Source of the DNA: Clostridia bacterium
GTDB lineage: Bacteria > Bacillota > Clostridia > Christensenellales > Aristaeellaceae
Direction of reading: 5' to 3'
Assembly (NCBI GenBank): GCA_017547805.1
Contig: JAFYOR010000062.1
Location: 1-64,000 of the forward strand
Length of the DNA: 64,000 bases
Shown here: positions 28,207-36,364 of the stretch, piece after piece
Position numbering within the stretch: position 1 is the stretch's first letter
Layout: every line of letters begins with the position of its first letter
The notes under the pieces: model-generated
Database searches by the model: none
What the model saw: only the letters and a program-made list of their open reading frames with translations
What the model was told of the DNA's origin: nothing
Translations under genes and position numbers: made by a program

Positions 28207-28902
28207 ATGCCGAAGAAGATTCTGCTCGTTGATGATGAACCCCTGATTCTCAAGGGGCTAAAATACAGCCTTGAACAGGATGGATATCAGACGGATTCTG
28301 CGATGGACGGAGAAGAAGCGCTGAAGAAGTTCTTTGCGGGCAATTATGACCTGATTCTGCTGGATGTCATGCTGCCGGGCGTTGACGGTATCGAGGTTTG
28401 CCAGCGCGTGCGCGAGCGTTCCAATGTGCCGATCATCATGCTGACCGCCAAGGGCGAGGACATGGACAAGATTCTGGGCCTTGAATACGGCGCGGATGAC
28501 TACATGACCAAGCCGTTCAACATCCTGGAGGTCAAGGCGCGCATCAAGTCGATTTTCCGCCGCAGCCAGCCCGTGCAGGAGACGGTGGAGGAGCGCAGGA
28601 TCGTGCGCGTGCACGACCTTGAGGTGAACTGCCAGAGCAGAACGGTGACCCTCGGGGGCGAAGTGATCCGCCTGACGGCCAAGGAGTTTGATCTGCTGCA
28701 GCTGCTCATCACGCACCGCGGCAAGGTGTATGACCGCGAAGAACTGCTGGAGTCTGTCTGGAAGTATGATTACATGGGTGAAGTGCGTACGGTGGACGTG
28801 CATATCCGCCGCCTGCGCGAGAAGATTGAACGCGACAGTTCCAAGCTTGAATTCATTCTGACCAAGTGGGGAGTGGGTTACTATTTCACGGACGAGGATT
28901 AA
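28207..28902 (+). CDS. OmpR-family response regulator
   Basis: The 231-residue regulator has a receiver domain (acidic pocket D9-D10, phosphoacceptor D53, T in MLTAK, K in TKPF) and a C-terminal winged-helix DNA-binding domain (LTAKEFDLLQLLITHRGKV ... VDVHIRRLREKIE ... GVGYYF). It resembles WalR/PhoP/MtrA-type regulators. ATG 28207 was preferred to the in-frame GTG 28192 because the family starts just before KKILLVDDE. The kinase frame overlaps its stop codon, so the two proteins are translated together. Confidence 0.93.
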   Translation: MPKKILLVDDEPLILKGLKYSLEQDGYQTDSAMDGEEALKKFFAGNYDLILLDVMLPGVDGIEVCQRVRERSNVPIIMLTAKGEDMDKILGLEYGADDYMTKPFNILEVKARIKSIFRRSQPVQETVEERRIVRVHDLEVNCQSRTVTLGGEVIRLTAKEFDLLQLLITHRGKVYDREELLESVWKYDYMGEVRTVDVHIRRLREKIERDSSKLEFILTKWGVGYYFTDED

Positions 28903-30367
28903 TCCCGTTCATTCCGTCCGCACCCGCATTCTTACGGTTCTGCTGATCGTCATCGGCGTCTCCTTTTATCTGGCGGCGCGTCTGACGGTGCATCTTGTCG
29001 GTGATTCCATGTTCCGCGATACGGTCAGGCGTCAGATGGCGGACGTTTCGCAGCTGGCGGCGCAGTTTGGTGCGGAAATGGAATACGAAACGGCAGACAC
29101 ATTCTATCTGCGATTGCTGGAGGCGGCCCGCTCAAGCGGCGGCCGCCTTTTGATTGTGGATCCGGATGGCAAGGTGCAGGCGGACACGTATGATGCGGTT
29201 GTCGGTTCGCGGCTGGCTATTTCGGAGATGTGGTCGGTGCTTGGCGGTGAAACGGACGGGGATTACGGATTTCATCTGCTGGAGGACGAGGGGGATACTT
29301 CGCCCTCCTGGCTGCGGCGTGCGGCGGATGTGATGCTGGGCCGAAGCAGCAGGGGCGAATGGGTCGGCTGTTTTGCTGCGCCGCTTGAAAGCGGCGGCAG
29401 ATTCTCCGGTGCGCTGCTGCTGATTGCATCGGTTCAGGATACGGTTGATTCCCTCAATGAAATTCAGATGCAGATGCTGGGGGTTTTCCTGCTTGCGCTG
29501 CTGGTTGTGCTGGTGACGGCCGGGCTGATCACGCGCGTGATCACCAGACCGGTGGCGGCGCTTTCGGCGGGCATTGAGCACATGGGCCGGGGCGATTATC
29601 AGCACCGCGTGCATGTCAGCGGCAAGGGCGAGATGGCGCATCTGGCGGAGGCATTCAATCAGATGAGCGAACAGATCCGTTCCCTTGACGAGGCGCGCAA
29701 CCAGTTTGTTTCCAATGCCTCCCATGAGCTCAAGACGCCGCTTGCGACGATCAAGATTCTTGTGGAATCGATGATGTATCAGGAGGACATGCCCACGGAG
29801 CTGCGCTCGGAATTCCTTGGGGACATCAACAAGGAGATCGACAGGCTGTCCTCGGTGGTTTCCGACCTTCTCACGCTGGTGCATATTGACAGCCATAAGC
29901 TGCGCCTGCGCCGGGAGATGATGGTCTTTGCAGAAACCGTGCGCGAGAGCGCGGCGCGCCTTGCGCCGCTGGCCGGAAAGCGTGATCAGACGCTGGACGT
30001 TCAGATTACGGACAGCTGCGAGATGTTTGCCGATCCGGTCAAGCTGGGGCAGGTTTGCTACAATATCATTGAGAATGCGATTAAGTATACGCCGGATGGC
30101 GGAAGCATCACCGTGAAGCTTAAAAAGAGCGGCCGCGATGCGGTGCTGGAAATCAGCGATACGGGCGTGGGCATTCCGCCGGAGGATCAGGCGCATGTCT
30201 TTGACCGCTTTTACCGGGTGGACAAGGCGCGTTCGCGCGATACCGGCGGTACCGGTCTGGGCCTTTCCATCGTCCAGCAGATTATCCGCCTGCATGCGGG
30301 TTCGATTCAGGTCTTCTCCGAGGTGGGCAAGGGCACGACGTTCATCGTGCAGCTGCCGGTCAAGTGA
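28898..30367 (+). CDS. Sensor histidine kinase with non-canonical start
   Basis: The partner kinase has an N-terminal membrane span, an extracytoplasmic sensing region of about 150 residues, a second span (MLGVFLLALLVVLVTAGLI), HAMP, a HisKA domain with the phospho-histidine in NASHELKTP, and HATPase boxes (NAIKYTP, DTGVGIP, GTGLGLSI). No ATG, GTG or TTG lies in this frame between the upstream in-frame stop at 28858-28860 and GTG 28988. The conserved first span (ILTVLLIVIGVSFYLAARL) is encoded before that GTG, at about 28928-28984. Translation may begin at ATT 28898 or another weak codon by coupling to the regulator, or by frameshifting. With GTG 28988 the protein would lack its first anchor. 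Confidence 0.85.
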   Translation: MNPVHSVRTRILTVLLIVIGVSFYLAARLTVHLVGDSMFRDTVRRQMADVSQLAAQFGAEMEYETADTFYLRLLEAARSSGGRLLIVDPDGKVQADTYDAVVGSRLAISEMWSVLGGETDGDYGFHLLEDEGDTSPSWLRRAADVMLGRSSRGEWVGCFAAPLESGGRFSGALLLIASVQDTVDSLNEIQMQMLGVFLLALLVVLVTAGLITRVITRPVAALSAGIEHMGRGDYQHRVHVSGKGEMAHLAEAFNQMSEQIRSLDEARNQFVSNASHELKTPLATIKILVESMMYQEDMPTELRSEFLGDINKEIDRLSSVVSDLLTLVHIDSHKLRLRREMMVFAETVRESAARLAPLAGKRDQTLDVQITDSCEMFADPVKLGQVCYNIIENAIKYTPDGGSITVKLKKSGRDAVLEISDTGVGIPPEDQAHVFDRFYRVDKARSRDTGGTGLGLSIVQQIIRLHAGSIQVFSEVGKGTTFIVQLPVK

Positions 30368-30407
30368 TGATTCCGGCGGTTTGTGACGGGGAAATTGGAG
30401 AATCATC

Positions 30408-31424
30408 ATGATGAAGAAAATCATTATCTGCCTACTTCTGACGCTGGCGTTTGTCGTGCTTGGTCAGCGGCAGATTCAGCGGATGATCGTGGATGCGGCG
30501 CGCGGCGCGATGATGCCGGAGGAAAGCGCCGGACCGGCGCAGACGGAGGAATCCTTCTCGGACCAGATGGCTGTGCGCGAGGCGGCGGATCTGATGGATA
30601 TTACGCTGTATTACCGCTGCAAGGACACGGCGCTGCTCAGCGCCAGGCAGGTTCAGCTGGATATCCGCCGGGAGGAAACCATTGCCACGTCCATCGTCCG
30701 CCAGCTGCTTGACGGGCCGAAGCAGGCTTCGGGGATGCTGGAAGGACTGTTTCCGCGGGAAACAAAGCTCATTTCTGTCGCGGCGGAGGGAGCGACCGTG
30801 TTTGTCACGCTCAGCCGCAGCTTTTTGGGCAGGCCGGACGGCGCGCCTGCCGATTGGGAGGATCTGACGCTCTGGCAGGAGGAGGCGGCGCTGCGGCGCA
30901 TGCTGGCGGTGCAGTCGCTCGTTTTGTCGCTTACCGAAGACGGGCGCTATCAGCGCGTGCAGGTGTATATCGCGGACAATGACGACGATGTGCCGGAGCG
31001 GATTCCTCTGGTTTATTTCGGTGTGGACGATACGTCGTCCGGCGCTGTGCTTGCCGCCTGCTCAAGGGATGAATCCTTCCTGCTTACGCCCCAGCGGGTG
31101 CTCAACAAGGCGCTTGACTGCTGGCAGAAGCGGGATTATCCGGCGCTGTACGCGATGCTCGTTGGCGGGCGTGAAACGCTTCCCTCGCAGGCTGCGTTTG
31201 AAACCAGAATGCGGGAACTGGATGTGTCGCTGCTTGAATATGAGACGACGACGGGCAGCGTAAGCTTTGACGGCAAGCGCTCGACGCTCGTTCTTTCGGC
31301 TGTGACCCGTTCGCCCAAGGGCGGCGAAACGCAGCTTCAGCGTGAAGCGATTCCGCTTCACCGGGAGGCGGAAAACTGGGTGCTGACCTATGATACGCTT
31401 CTCTCGCTGATGATCAGAGATTGA
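30408..31424 (+). CDS. GerMN-domain protein 1
   Basis: The 338-residue protein has an N-terminal membrane anchor or signal (KKIIICLLLTLAFVVLG) and a GerMN-type domain at about 65-200 (ITLYYRCKDTALL ... SIVRQLLDGPKQASGMLEGLFP ... VFVTLSRSFL). GerMN domains occur in the spore protein GerM and in actinobacterial LpqB; the fold is thought to bind cell-wall or signalling partners. The C-terminal region (about 220-330) is predicted extracytoplasmic and resembles NTF2-like or DUF4829-type folds only loosely. It starts 40 bases after the kinase and overlaps the next gene, so it belongs to the same operon. Confidence 0.75.
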   Translation: MMKKIIICLLLTLAFVVLGQRQIQRMIVDAARGAMMPEESAGPAQTEESFSDQMAVREAADLMDITLYYRCKDTALLSARQVQLDIRREETIATSIVRQLLDGPKQASGMLEGLFPRETKLISVAAEGATVFVTLSRSFLGRPDGAPADWEDLTLWQEEAALRRMLAVQSLVLSLTEDGRYQRVQVYIADNDDDVPERIPLVYFGVDDTSSGAVLAACSRDESFLLTPQRVLNKALDCWQKRDYPALYAMLVGGRETLPSQAAFETRMRELDVSLLEYETTTGSVSFDGKRSTLVLSAVTRSPKGGETQLQREAIPLHREAENWVLTYDTLLSLMIRD

Positions 31425-31441
31425 GAAAGAGGGAAAACGGA

Positions 31442-32974
31442 TTGTTCTTTGCAAGAAATGCGGCGGGTATGCGCGCCAAAACGCTTGTGCTGGCGTTGGC
31501 GCTCGTGCTGTGTGCGTGGCTGCTGAGCGGCTGCTCATCCCGGATGGAAGAGCGGAAGATGACGGATGTGTCGCAGATTCCGATTGCTGCGCCGGCGCAG
31601 CCGCCGCTGGAGGATGCCTTTGCGGATAGCACCGAGCAGGTGATGCTGTATTTTCTCAGCGAAGACGGCACGCGCCTTGCGCCGGTATCCAGAAAGATTA
31701 CCGTGCCCGGCGGCGTGAGCACGGCGCGTGCGGCGCTTCAGGCGCTGCTTGGCGGTCCGCTTGAAGGGGAGGAGGGCGCATGGCCTGATCCGGGGCTGCC
31801 GATTGTCGCGCGCAGCATGGAGGTTTCCGGCGGCGTAGCGACGGTGGATCTGCCCGCGCGCGTGCGTACCCTTTCGCAGGAAACGCTTTATGCGATGCGC
31901 ATGGCGATTGCCTGCACGCTGACGGAGTTTTCGGATATTCAGGCGGTCAATGTGCTTATCGGCGGACGCGAGGAGGGGTTTGACCTCGGCGCGACGCTTT
32001 CTGTCGGCGCGCTGTATCGTCCTGCGGATCTGGAGGTTGGCGCGGCCTATGCGCGCCTTGACGGGCTGCGTCAGGCGGGCGGCGCGTTTACACAGACGGT
32101 GACGCTGTATCTGCCCACGGCGGACGGGCGTTTTGTCCTTCCCCGGGTGCATAGCATCGACTATGCGCAGATGAAGCCGATTGAATACCTGTATACGCTG
32201 CTTGACGAGCTGGGCATGGAGTCGGGCGGCGGGGGCGGCATCGCTTCGATGCCCTCGCCGATGCTCTTCATCAACGAGATGCCGGAAATCGTGCGCACGG
32301 AGGACGGCGCGTACCGGGCGATTGAAATCCGGTTTGAGGCGGCGATTGACGAAGCGCTTGCGTCTTCCGGACTGACGCGCGGCACGTTCCTTGCGGTGCT
32401 TACCCATACGCTGATGGGCGCCATACCGGGCGTGGAGGGATTGAAGGTCCATATCGGCGACGAGGTCGTTACTTCGCTCGCTGCACAGCAGACGCCGGAT
32501 GGCAGGGCGCTTTCCTTTGCACAGGTGCTTGCGACGCGCGATGATTTTCTTTCGTACATCGGCGTGCCCGTGACGGTTTACGCCATCGACAGCGAGCGCG
32601 GCGGATTGGTTGCGGAGCAGCGCGTGCTTGCCCATGATAAAAGCCGCAGTCCGCGCGCGCTGCTTGAAACGCTGGTGGCCATGTGGGGCGATCGGGCCGC
32701 GACCGCGCCGCTGACCGGTGAGGATATCCTTGCGGTGAGCGTGAACGGCGAGGAGATCGGCGTGAATCTTTCGCAGGCGTTTGCCGATGCGCTTCGCGCG
32801 CTTGACGGCAAGGACGCCAAGGCGGCGGTGTATGCCATGGTCAATACGCTGACGGAGACAAACCGCAGGGGAAGCGTTGCGTTTTTCTTTGACGGCGTGC
32901 AGATGGAAGAGGTGCTGGGCGGCGTTGAAATGCGCGGCAGGCTTTCGCGCAATCCGGGAATGGTGGTGGATTGA
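31442..32974 (+). CDS. GerMN-domain lipoprotein 2
   Basis: The roughly 510-residue protein has a lipoprotein signal with lipobox LLSGC, followed by two GerMN-like units, each with the pattern YFLSEDG/YLPTADG, ARAALQALLGGP-type helices and a beta strand pair. It should be anchored on the outer face of the membrane. The likely start is TTG 31442, because AGAGGG at 31427-31432 has correct spacing; a TTG at 31421 would overlap the previous stop, and ATG 31469 lacks a ribosome binding site. Its position after a kinase parallels LpqB, the lipoprotein that modulates MtrB in actinobacteria; a similar role here is inference. No beta-propeller is present. Confidence 0.75.
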   Translation: MFFARNAAGMRAKTLVLALALVLCAWLLSGCSSRMEERKMTDVSQIPIAAPAQPPLEDAFADSTEQVMLYFLSEDGTRLAPVSRKITVPGGVSTARAALQALLGGPLEGEEGAWPDPGLPIVARSMEVSGGVATVDLPARVRTLSQETLYAMRMAIACTLTEFSDIQAVNVLIGGREEGFDLGATLSVGALYRPADLEVGAAYARLDGLRQAGGAFTQTVTLYLPTADGRFVLPRVHSIDYAQMKPIEYLYTLLDELGMESGGGGGIASMPSPMLFINEMPEIVRTEDGAYRAIEIRFEAAIDEALASSGLTRGTFLAVLTHTLMGAIPGVEGLKVHIGDEVVTSLAAQQTPDGRALSFAQVLATRDDFLSYIGVPVTVYAIDSERGGLVAEQRVLAHDKSRSPRALLETLVAMWGDRAATAPLTGEDILAVSVNGEEIGVNLSQAFADALRALDGKDAKAAVYAMVNTLTETNRRGSVAFFFDGVQMEEVLGGVEMRGRLSRNPGMVVD

Positions 32975-33984
32975 TGGATCAGCGGACATACTTTCAGGAA
33001 CTCAAGAGCGGAACGGTGCATCCTGTCTATCTCTTTTACGGACCGGAAGCGCTGATCCGCAAAAGCGCGCTGGAACAGCTGAAAAAGCGCGTGCTCATGC
33101 CCGGGCTTGAAGAGCTTGACTGCACGGTGATGCAAAACCCCGGCGCGCAGCAGCTGATTGAAAGCTGCGAAACGCTGCCGATGATGAGTGAATACCGATT
33201 GATTATCGTGCAGGACTGTGCGCTGCTGATGAGCGGCAAGGCCAAGGACGAAGAGCAGGACAGTGCGCTGCTGGTTTCCTATCTTTCCCGCGTGCCCGGG
33301 ACGACCTGCCTTGTTTTTGACATGAGCGGGGCGATTGACAAGCGTAAAAAGCTGACGAGCGCGCTGATGAAACAGCCGGGCGTCGTTTCCTTTGATGCGC
33401 TGGGCGACGAGGAGCTCTGGCGCTGGATGAATCAGACCCTGCGCAGGAGCGGCAAGCGCATGGAGCAGGGCGCGTGTGAACAGCTTGCTTTCCTGAGCGG
33501 ACGGGATTTGACGCTCCTCTCCGGCGAACTGCATAAGCTGGCGGCTTATGTGCAGGAGCGCGAGGTGATTACCGGCGCGGATGTGGAGCAGGTGGCGACC
33601 CGGACGGCGGAAAGCACGGTGTTTGCGATGGCGGAGGCGATCTCTGCCCGGCGCGCGCAGGAGGCGTTTACGCTGCTGGGCGTGCTTGTTCACGGCGGAG
33701 AGCAGCGGATCGGCATTCTGGCGATGATCACGCGGCATTACCGCCAGATGCTTCACCTTGTTGCGATGCGCGAAGCCCGAGTGCCGCAGCCCCAGCAGGC
33801 CAAAACGCTGGGCGTGCCACCGTTTGTGCTCAATAAGCTTGTGCGTCAGGTTTCCGGCAGGACGCTGGAATCCTTGCGCAGGGACGTGGATGCATGCGTA
33901 CAGACGGATTACGACATCAAGCGCGGCGCCGTGCGCGAGGATGCGGCGCTGGACAGGCTGATGCTCAAGCTGCTGGCAGGCTGA
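32974..33984 (+). CDS. holA: DNA polymerase III delta subunit
   Basis: The delta subunit opens the sliding clamp within the clamp loader. The 336-residue protein has the expected N-terminal AAA+-like domain (VHPVYLFYGPEALIRKSAL), helical middle and C-terminal collar domain (RTAESTVFAMAEAISARRAQEAF; ILAMITRHYRQMLHL). It lacks a working Walker A motif, as is usual for delta. The ATG overlaps the preceding stop (TGATG), so translation is coupled to the GerMN lipoprotein gene. Neighbouring this gene with cell-envelope signalling genes is unusual. Confidence 0.93.
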   Translation: MDQRTYFQELKSGTVHPVYLFYGPEALIRKSALEQLKKRVLMPGLEELDCTVMQNPGAQQLIESCETLPMMSEYRLIIVQDCALLMSGKAKDEEQDSALLVSYLSRVPGTTCLVFDMSGAIDKRKKLTSALMKQPGVVSFDALGDEELWRWMNQTLRRSGKRMEQGACEQLAFLSGRDLTLLSGELHKLAAYVQEREVITGADVEQVATRTAESTVFAMAEAISARRAQEAFTLLGVLVHGGEQRIGILAMITRHYRQMLHLVAMREARVPQPQQAKTLGVPPFVLNKLVRQVSGRTLESLRRDVDACVQTDYDIKRGAVREDAALDRLMLKLLAG

Positions 33985-33996
33985 TTGGAATGAAAG

Positions 33997-34181
33997 AACA
34001 GGGACTGTCAGGATAAAAACCGGATATTCAAAGAATTACTAAGTATTTGTGACCGAAGGTTTCCAAAGGGCGAACGGAACGCCCTTTGGCGTGGGGCAGA
34101 GCCCCATTCCCTGAATGGCAAGGAATACTTAGTAAACAGATTCTCAGAATGTTCGGTTTTATCCTGACGGCCCCTGTTTTT
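33997..34181. repeat. Nested large inverted repeat between convergent genes
   Basis: Almost the whole spacer between holA and the convergent CAP gene is a nested imperfect palindrome. The outer arms near 33997-34030 and 34148-34180 share the core GTCAGGATAAAA. The middle arms are TTACTAAGTATT (34036-34047) and AATACTTAGTAA (34124-34135). The inner hairpins are CCAAAGGGCG / CGCCCTTTGG and TGGGGC / GCCCCA. It could act as a bidirectional terminator or be a miniature inverted-repeat element. It contains text related to the other dispersed repeats (TTCCCTGAATGG). Confidence 0.75.
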
Positions 34182-34200
34182 ATGCGGCTGAATTCGGCCG

Positions 34201-34767
34201 TTACCGGCAGAAGATCTGCGTCATATAGACGTAGCCGTTTTGGTCAAGCGCGATGCCAATGCCCACGCGCGTGAAGCTGGCGCTGAGGATATTTGCCCTG
34301 TGGCCGGGGGATGAGATGAGCGCAGCCTGCGATTTTTCCACCGTGGCATGATGTGCGATGTTTTCGCCCGCCGCTGCATAGGAATAGCTGAAATGATCCA
34401 GCATGTTTCTTACGCTGCCGTATGTCGGGGATTGATGCGCGAAATACTGATTGTCGCGCATGTCCTGGGATTTGATGCGGGCGATGCGGCAAAGCTCCGG
34501 ATCCAGCGTGAGCGCGGGCAGACCGTACGCGGCGCGATCAGAATTGAGCAGATTTCCTGCTTTACGCTCTTGCGCGGACGGGAAAGCTGATGTATAATGT
34601 CCATCGATTACAGAGGCTGCGGCAGACGCTTTATCCGGCGCGGATAAAAGCGGAAGAAACAGCAGCAGGCAAAGGCAGAAAAGCGAACGAAGGCGTCCTG
34701 AACTATCCGATTTGTATAGAACAGATGCGGGAAGATTGGCGTTCGTGCATGGGATTTGTTTTTTCAT
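34201..34767 (-). CDS. Secreted CAP-domain (SCP/YkwD-like) protein
   Basis: The 188-residue protein has a signal or anchor (LFCLCLLLFLPLLSAPDKASA) preceded by about 27 polar residues, and a CAP domain: ERKAGNLLNSDRAAYGLPAL, QDMRDNQYFAHQSP, YAAAGENIAH and SPGHRANIL, which carry the cavity His and Glu residues. Bacterial YkwD-type proteins are exported and often linked to spores or the cell wall; the biochemical role is unclear. The ATG at 34767 has a perfect AAGGAGG upstream. It is divergent from the zinc-ribbon gene and convergent with holA. Confidence 0.87.
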   Translation of the reverse strand: MKKQIPCTNANLPASVLYKSDSSGRLRSLFCLCLLLFLPLLSAPDKASAAASVIDGHYTSAFPSAQERKAGNLLNSDRAAYGLPALTLDPELCRIARIKSQDMRDNQYFAHQSPTYGSVRNMLDHFSYSYAAAGENIAHHATVEKSQAALISSPGHRANILSASFTRVGIGIALDQNGYVYMTQIFCR

Positions 34768-34789
34768 GGGTAAACCTCCTTGTTTGTCC

Positions 34790-34817
34790 TTGACAAGACG
34801 TCCTGTTATAGTGTAAT
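34790..34817 (+). promoter_or_regulatory. Candidate promoter for the zinc-ribbon gene
   Basis: TTGACA at 34790-34795 and TGTAAT at 34812-34817 with a 16-base spacer, on the + strand. A minus-strand promoter for the CAP gene (TTGAAC, 17 bases, TACACT) appears to overlap it. Confidence 0.5.
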
Positions 34818-34898
34818 GTGCTTTTGTGATTTGTTCAATGAAACTGGCAGCCTGCTGCCATGGAAATAGTTATTATACGCTTATCGGGAGGATGTCTT

Positions 34899-35297
34899 AT
34901 GGGCTTTATCAAGTGTCCGAGATGTGAACTCAACTATATTAAGGAAGAAGAACAGTATTGCTCTGTCTGCAAGCGCGAGATGAAGGGCGAGGTGCATGAG
35001 GATCCGTTTGAGCTCTGCTCGATCTGCAACGAGAATCCTGTGATGCCCGGCAAGGACGTTTGCATGATCTGCTATAAGGAAATGACCCAGCAGCAGGGCC
35101 TGCACGATGACGCCATGGACGAGACCGAGACGCAGGACGTCTCCCTTGACATGGAGGATGTTTCCGATATGGAGGAAATTGAGCTGGGCACCCTGCCGGA
35201 CGATATGCCGGCGGAAATCGGCGAGCAGATCTCCCTTGAAGAGGAGAAGAGCCGCGAGGCCGAAGAGGACGAGGACGACGAGGAAGACGACATCTGA
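34899..35297 (+). CDS. Small zinc-ribbon protein with acidic tail
   Basis: The 132-residue protein has two four-cysteine knuckle pairs in the first 60 residues (CPRC ... CSVC and CSIC ... CMIC), probably binding two zinc ions, and a strongly acidic C-terminal half ending in EDEDDEEDDI. I do not recognise the family; a nucleic-acid or protein adaptor role is possible but unproven. ATG 34899 follows CGGGAGGATG; an upstream start at 34860 is less likely. The metallophosphoesterase gene follows after 46 bases, suggesting one transcript. Confidence 0.7.
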   Translation: MGFIKCPRCELNYIKEEEQYCSVCKREMKGEVHEDPFELCSICNENPVMPGKDVCMICYKEMTQQQGLHDDAMDETETQDVSLDMEDVSDMEEIELGTLPDDMPAEIGEQISLEEEKSREAEEDEDDEEDDI

Positions 35298-35343
35298 TCG
35301 TCTTCGCCGGAAGGATCACGCATAACTGCGCGGAGGAGAAGAC

Positions 35344-36048
35344 GTGGCGATATTTGCAATCGGCGATCTGCATCTGCCGGGCGGCGACGTGAAGCCGATG
35401 GATGTCTTTGGCGCTCATTGGGAGAATCACTTTGATCGGATTGCGGCAGACTGGCGCGAACGGGTATCGCAGGATGACATCGTACTCATTCCGGGCGATA
35501 TTTCATGGGCCATGCAGCTGCACGCCGCGCTTGAGGACCTGAAGATGATCGCCAGCCTGCCGGGCAGAATTCTGATTCTGCGGGGCAATCACGACTACTG
35601 GTGGTCGTCGCTGACGCAGCTTCGCACGAATCTGCCGGAAAACATGTTTGCCGTGCAGAACGATGCATTTGACGGCGGCGACGTCGTCTTCTGCGGCACG
35701 CGGGGCTGGATGATTCCCGGTTCGTCGGGCACGACGGCTCAGGATGAGAAGCTCTATCGCCGGGAAGCGATGCGCCTTGAAATGTCGCTCATGGCGGCGC
35801 AGCGGATCGCTCAGGGGCGGCCGATTGTCGCCATGATGCATTATCCGCCGCTGCTGCCGGAGAATGCAAAAAACGGCACGGCGTTTACCGCCCTGCTCAG
35901 CGAGTATGGCGCGGCGCGCTGCGTCTATGGTCATCTGCATGGGCCGAGTGTTCAGCGCGGCTACAGCGGGATGTACGAGGGCGTCAGATATGATCTGGTG
36001 TCCTGCGATGCGCTGGGCTTCAGGCTCAAAGACATCAGCCTTGAATAA
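35344..36048 (+). CDS. Calcineurin-like metallophosphoesterase
   Basis: The 234-residue protein carries the dimetal phosphoesterase motifs in order: GDLHL (7-11), GDISWAM, RGNHDYWW, MMHYPP and GHLHG. It should hydrolyse phosphomonoesters or phosphodiesters in the cytoplasm; no signal peptide is seen. The substrate is not predictable. The start is GTG 35344, shortly after GGAGGAGAAGAC. It is closed by two terminators in tandem. Confidence 0.88.
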   Translation: MAIFAIGDLHLPGGDVKPMDVFGAHWENHFDRIAADWRERVSQDDIVLIPGDISWAMQLHAALEDLKMIASLPGRILILRGNHDYWWSSLTQLRTNLPENMFAVQNDAFDGGDVVFCGTRGWMIPGSSGTTAQDEKLYRREAMRLEMSLMAAQRIAQGRPIVAMMHYPPLLPENAKNGTAFTALLSEYGAARCVYGHLHGPSVQRGYSGMYEGVRYDLVSCDALGFRLKDISLE

Positions 36049-36054
36049 CTGAAA

Positions 36055-36124
36055 ACAAAACGTTCTGCTTTCGGGCAGAACGTTTTGTTGTATATGCTGA
36101 TGCGGGCAATGCCCGCCTTTTTTT
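36055..36124 (+). terminator. Two tandem intrinsic terminators
   Basis: The first has a 14-bp stem ACAAAACGTTCTGC / GCAGAACGTTTTGT (36055-36068 with 36075-36088). The second has GCGGGC / GCCCGC (36102-36107 with 36111-36116) followed by CTTTTTTTT. They insulate the division cluster from upstream transcription. Confidence 0.88.
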
Positions 36125-36285
36125 GTTTCCGGGATCATCCGGTGCAAATCGCGCTTAATGGTGTAAAAAAGGGAAAAACTGGCAAATTCGGCGGTTTTTG
36201 TGCTAAAAAACCGTTTGTTACGCAAATGTTAAGGGTCGACCTAGAAATTTATCAAATTATTCGCGGTGTTTTCGCCTCCAAGCCC

Positions 36286-36314
36286 TTGAAAGTGGAGGAA
36301 ATTTTCAGTAAAAT
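36286..36314 (+). promoter_or_regulatory. Promoter of mraZ and the division cluster
   Basis: TTGAAA at 36286-36291 and TAAAAT at 36309-36314, 17 bases apart, 51 bases before the mraZ start. The rest of the 316-base gap before mraZ shows nothing else that I can name. Confidence 0.75.
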
Positions 36315-36341
36315 AGCATCAAGTGGTGTAAGATGGTGGAT
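36292..36341 (+). promoter_or_regulatory. Candidate MraZ operator (GTGG repeats)
   Basis: GTGGAGG at 36292-36298 lies in the promoter spacer; GTGGTG at 36323-36328 and GTGGAT at 36336-36341 lie just downstream. MraZ represses its own operon by binding repeated TGGG/GTGG boxes. Spacing is irregular, so this is tentative. Confidence 0.4.
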
Positions 36342-36364
36342 TGCAGAGAGGAGGGATGCCAGAT

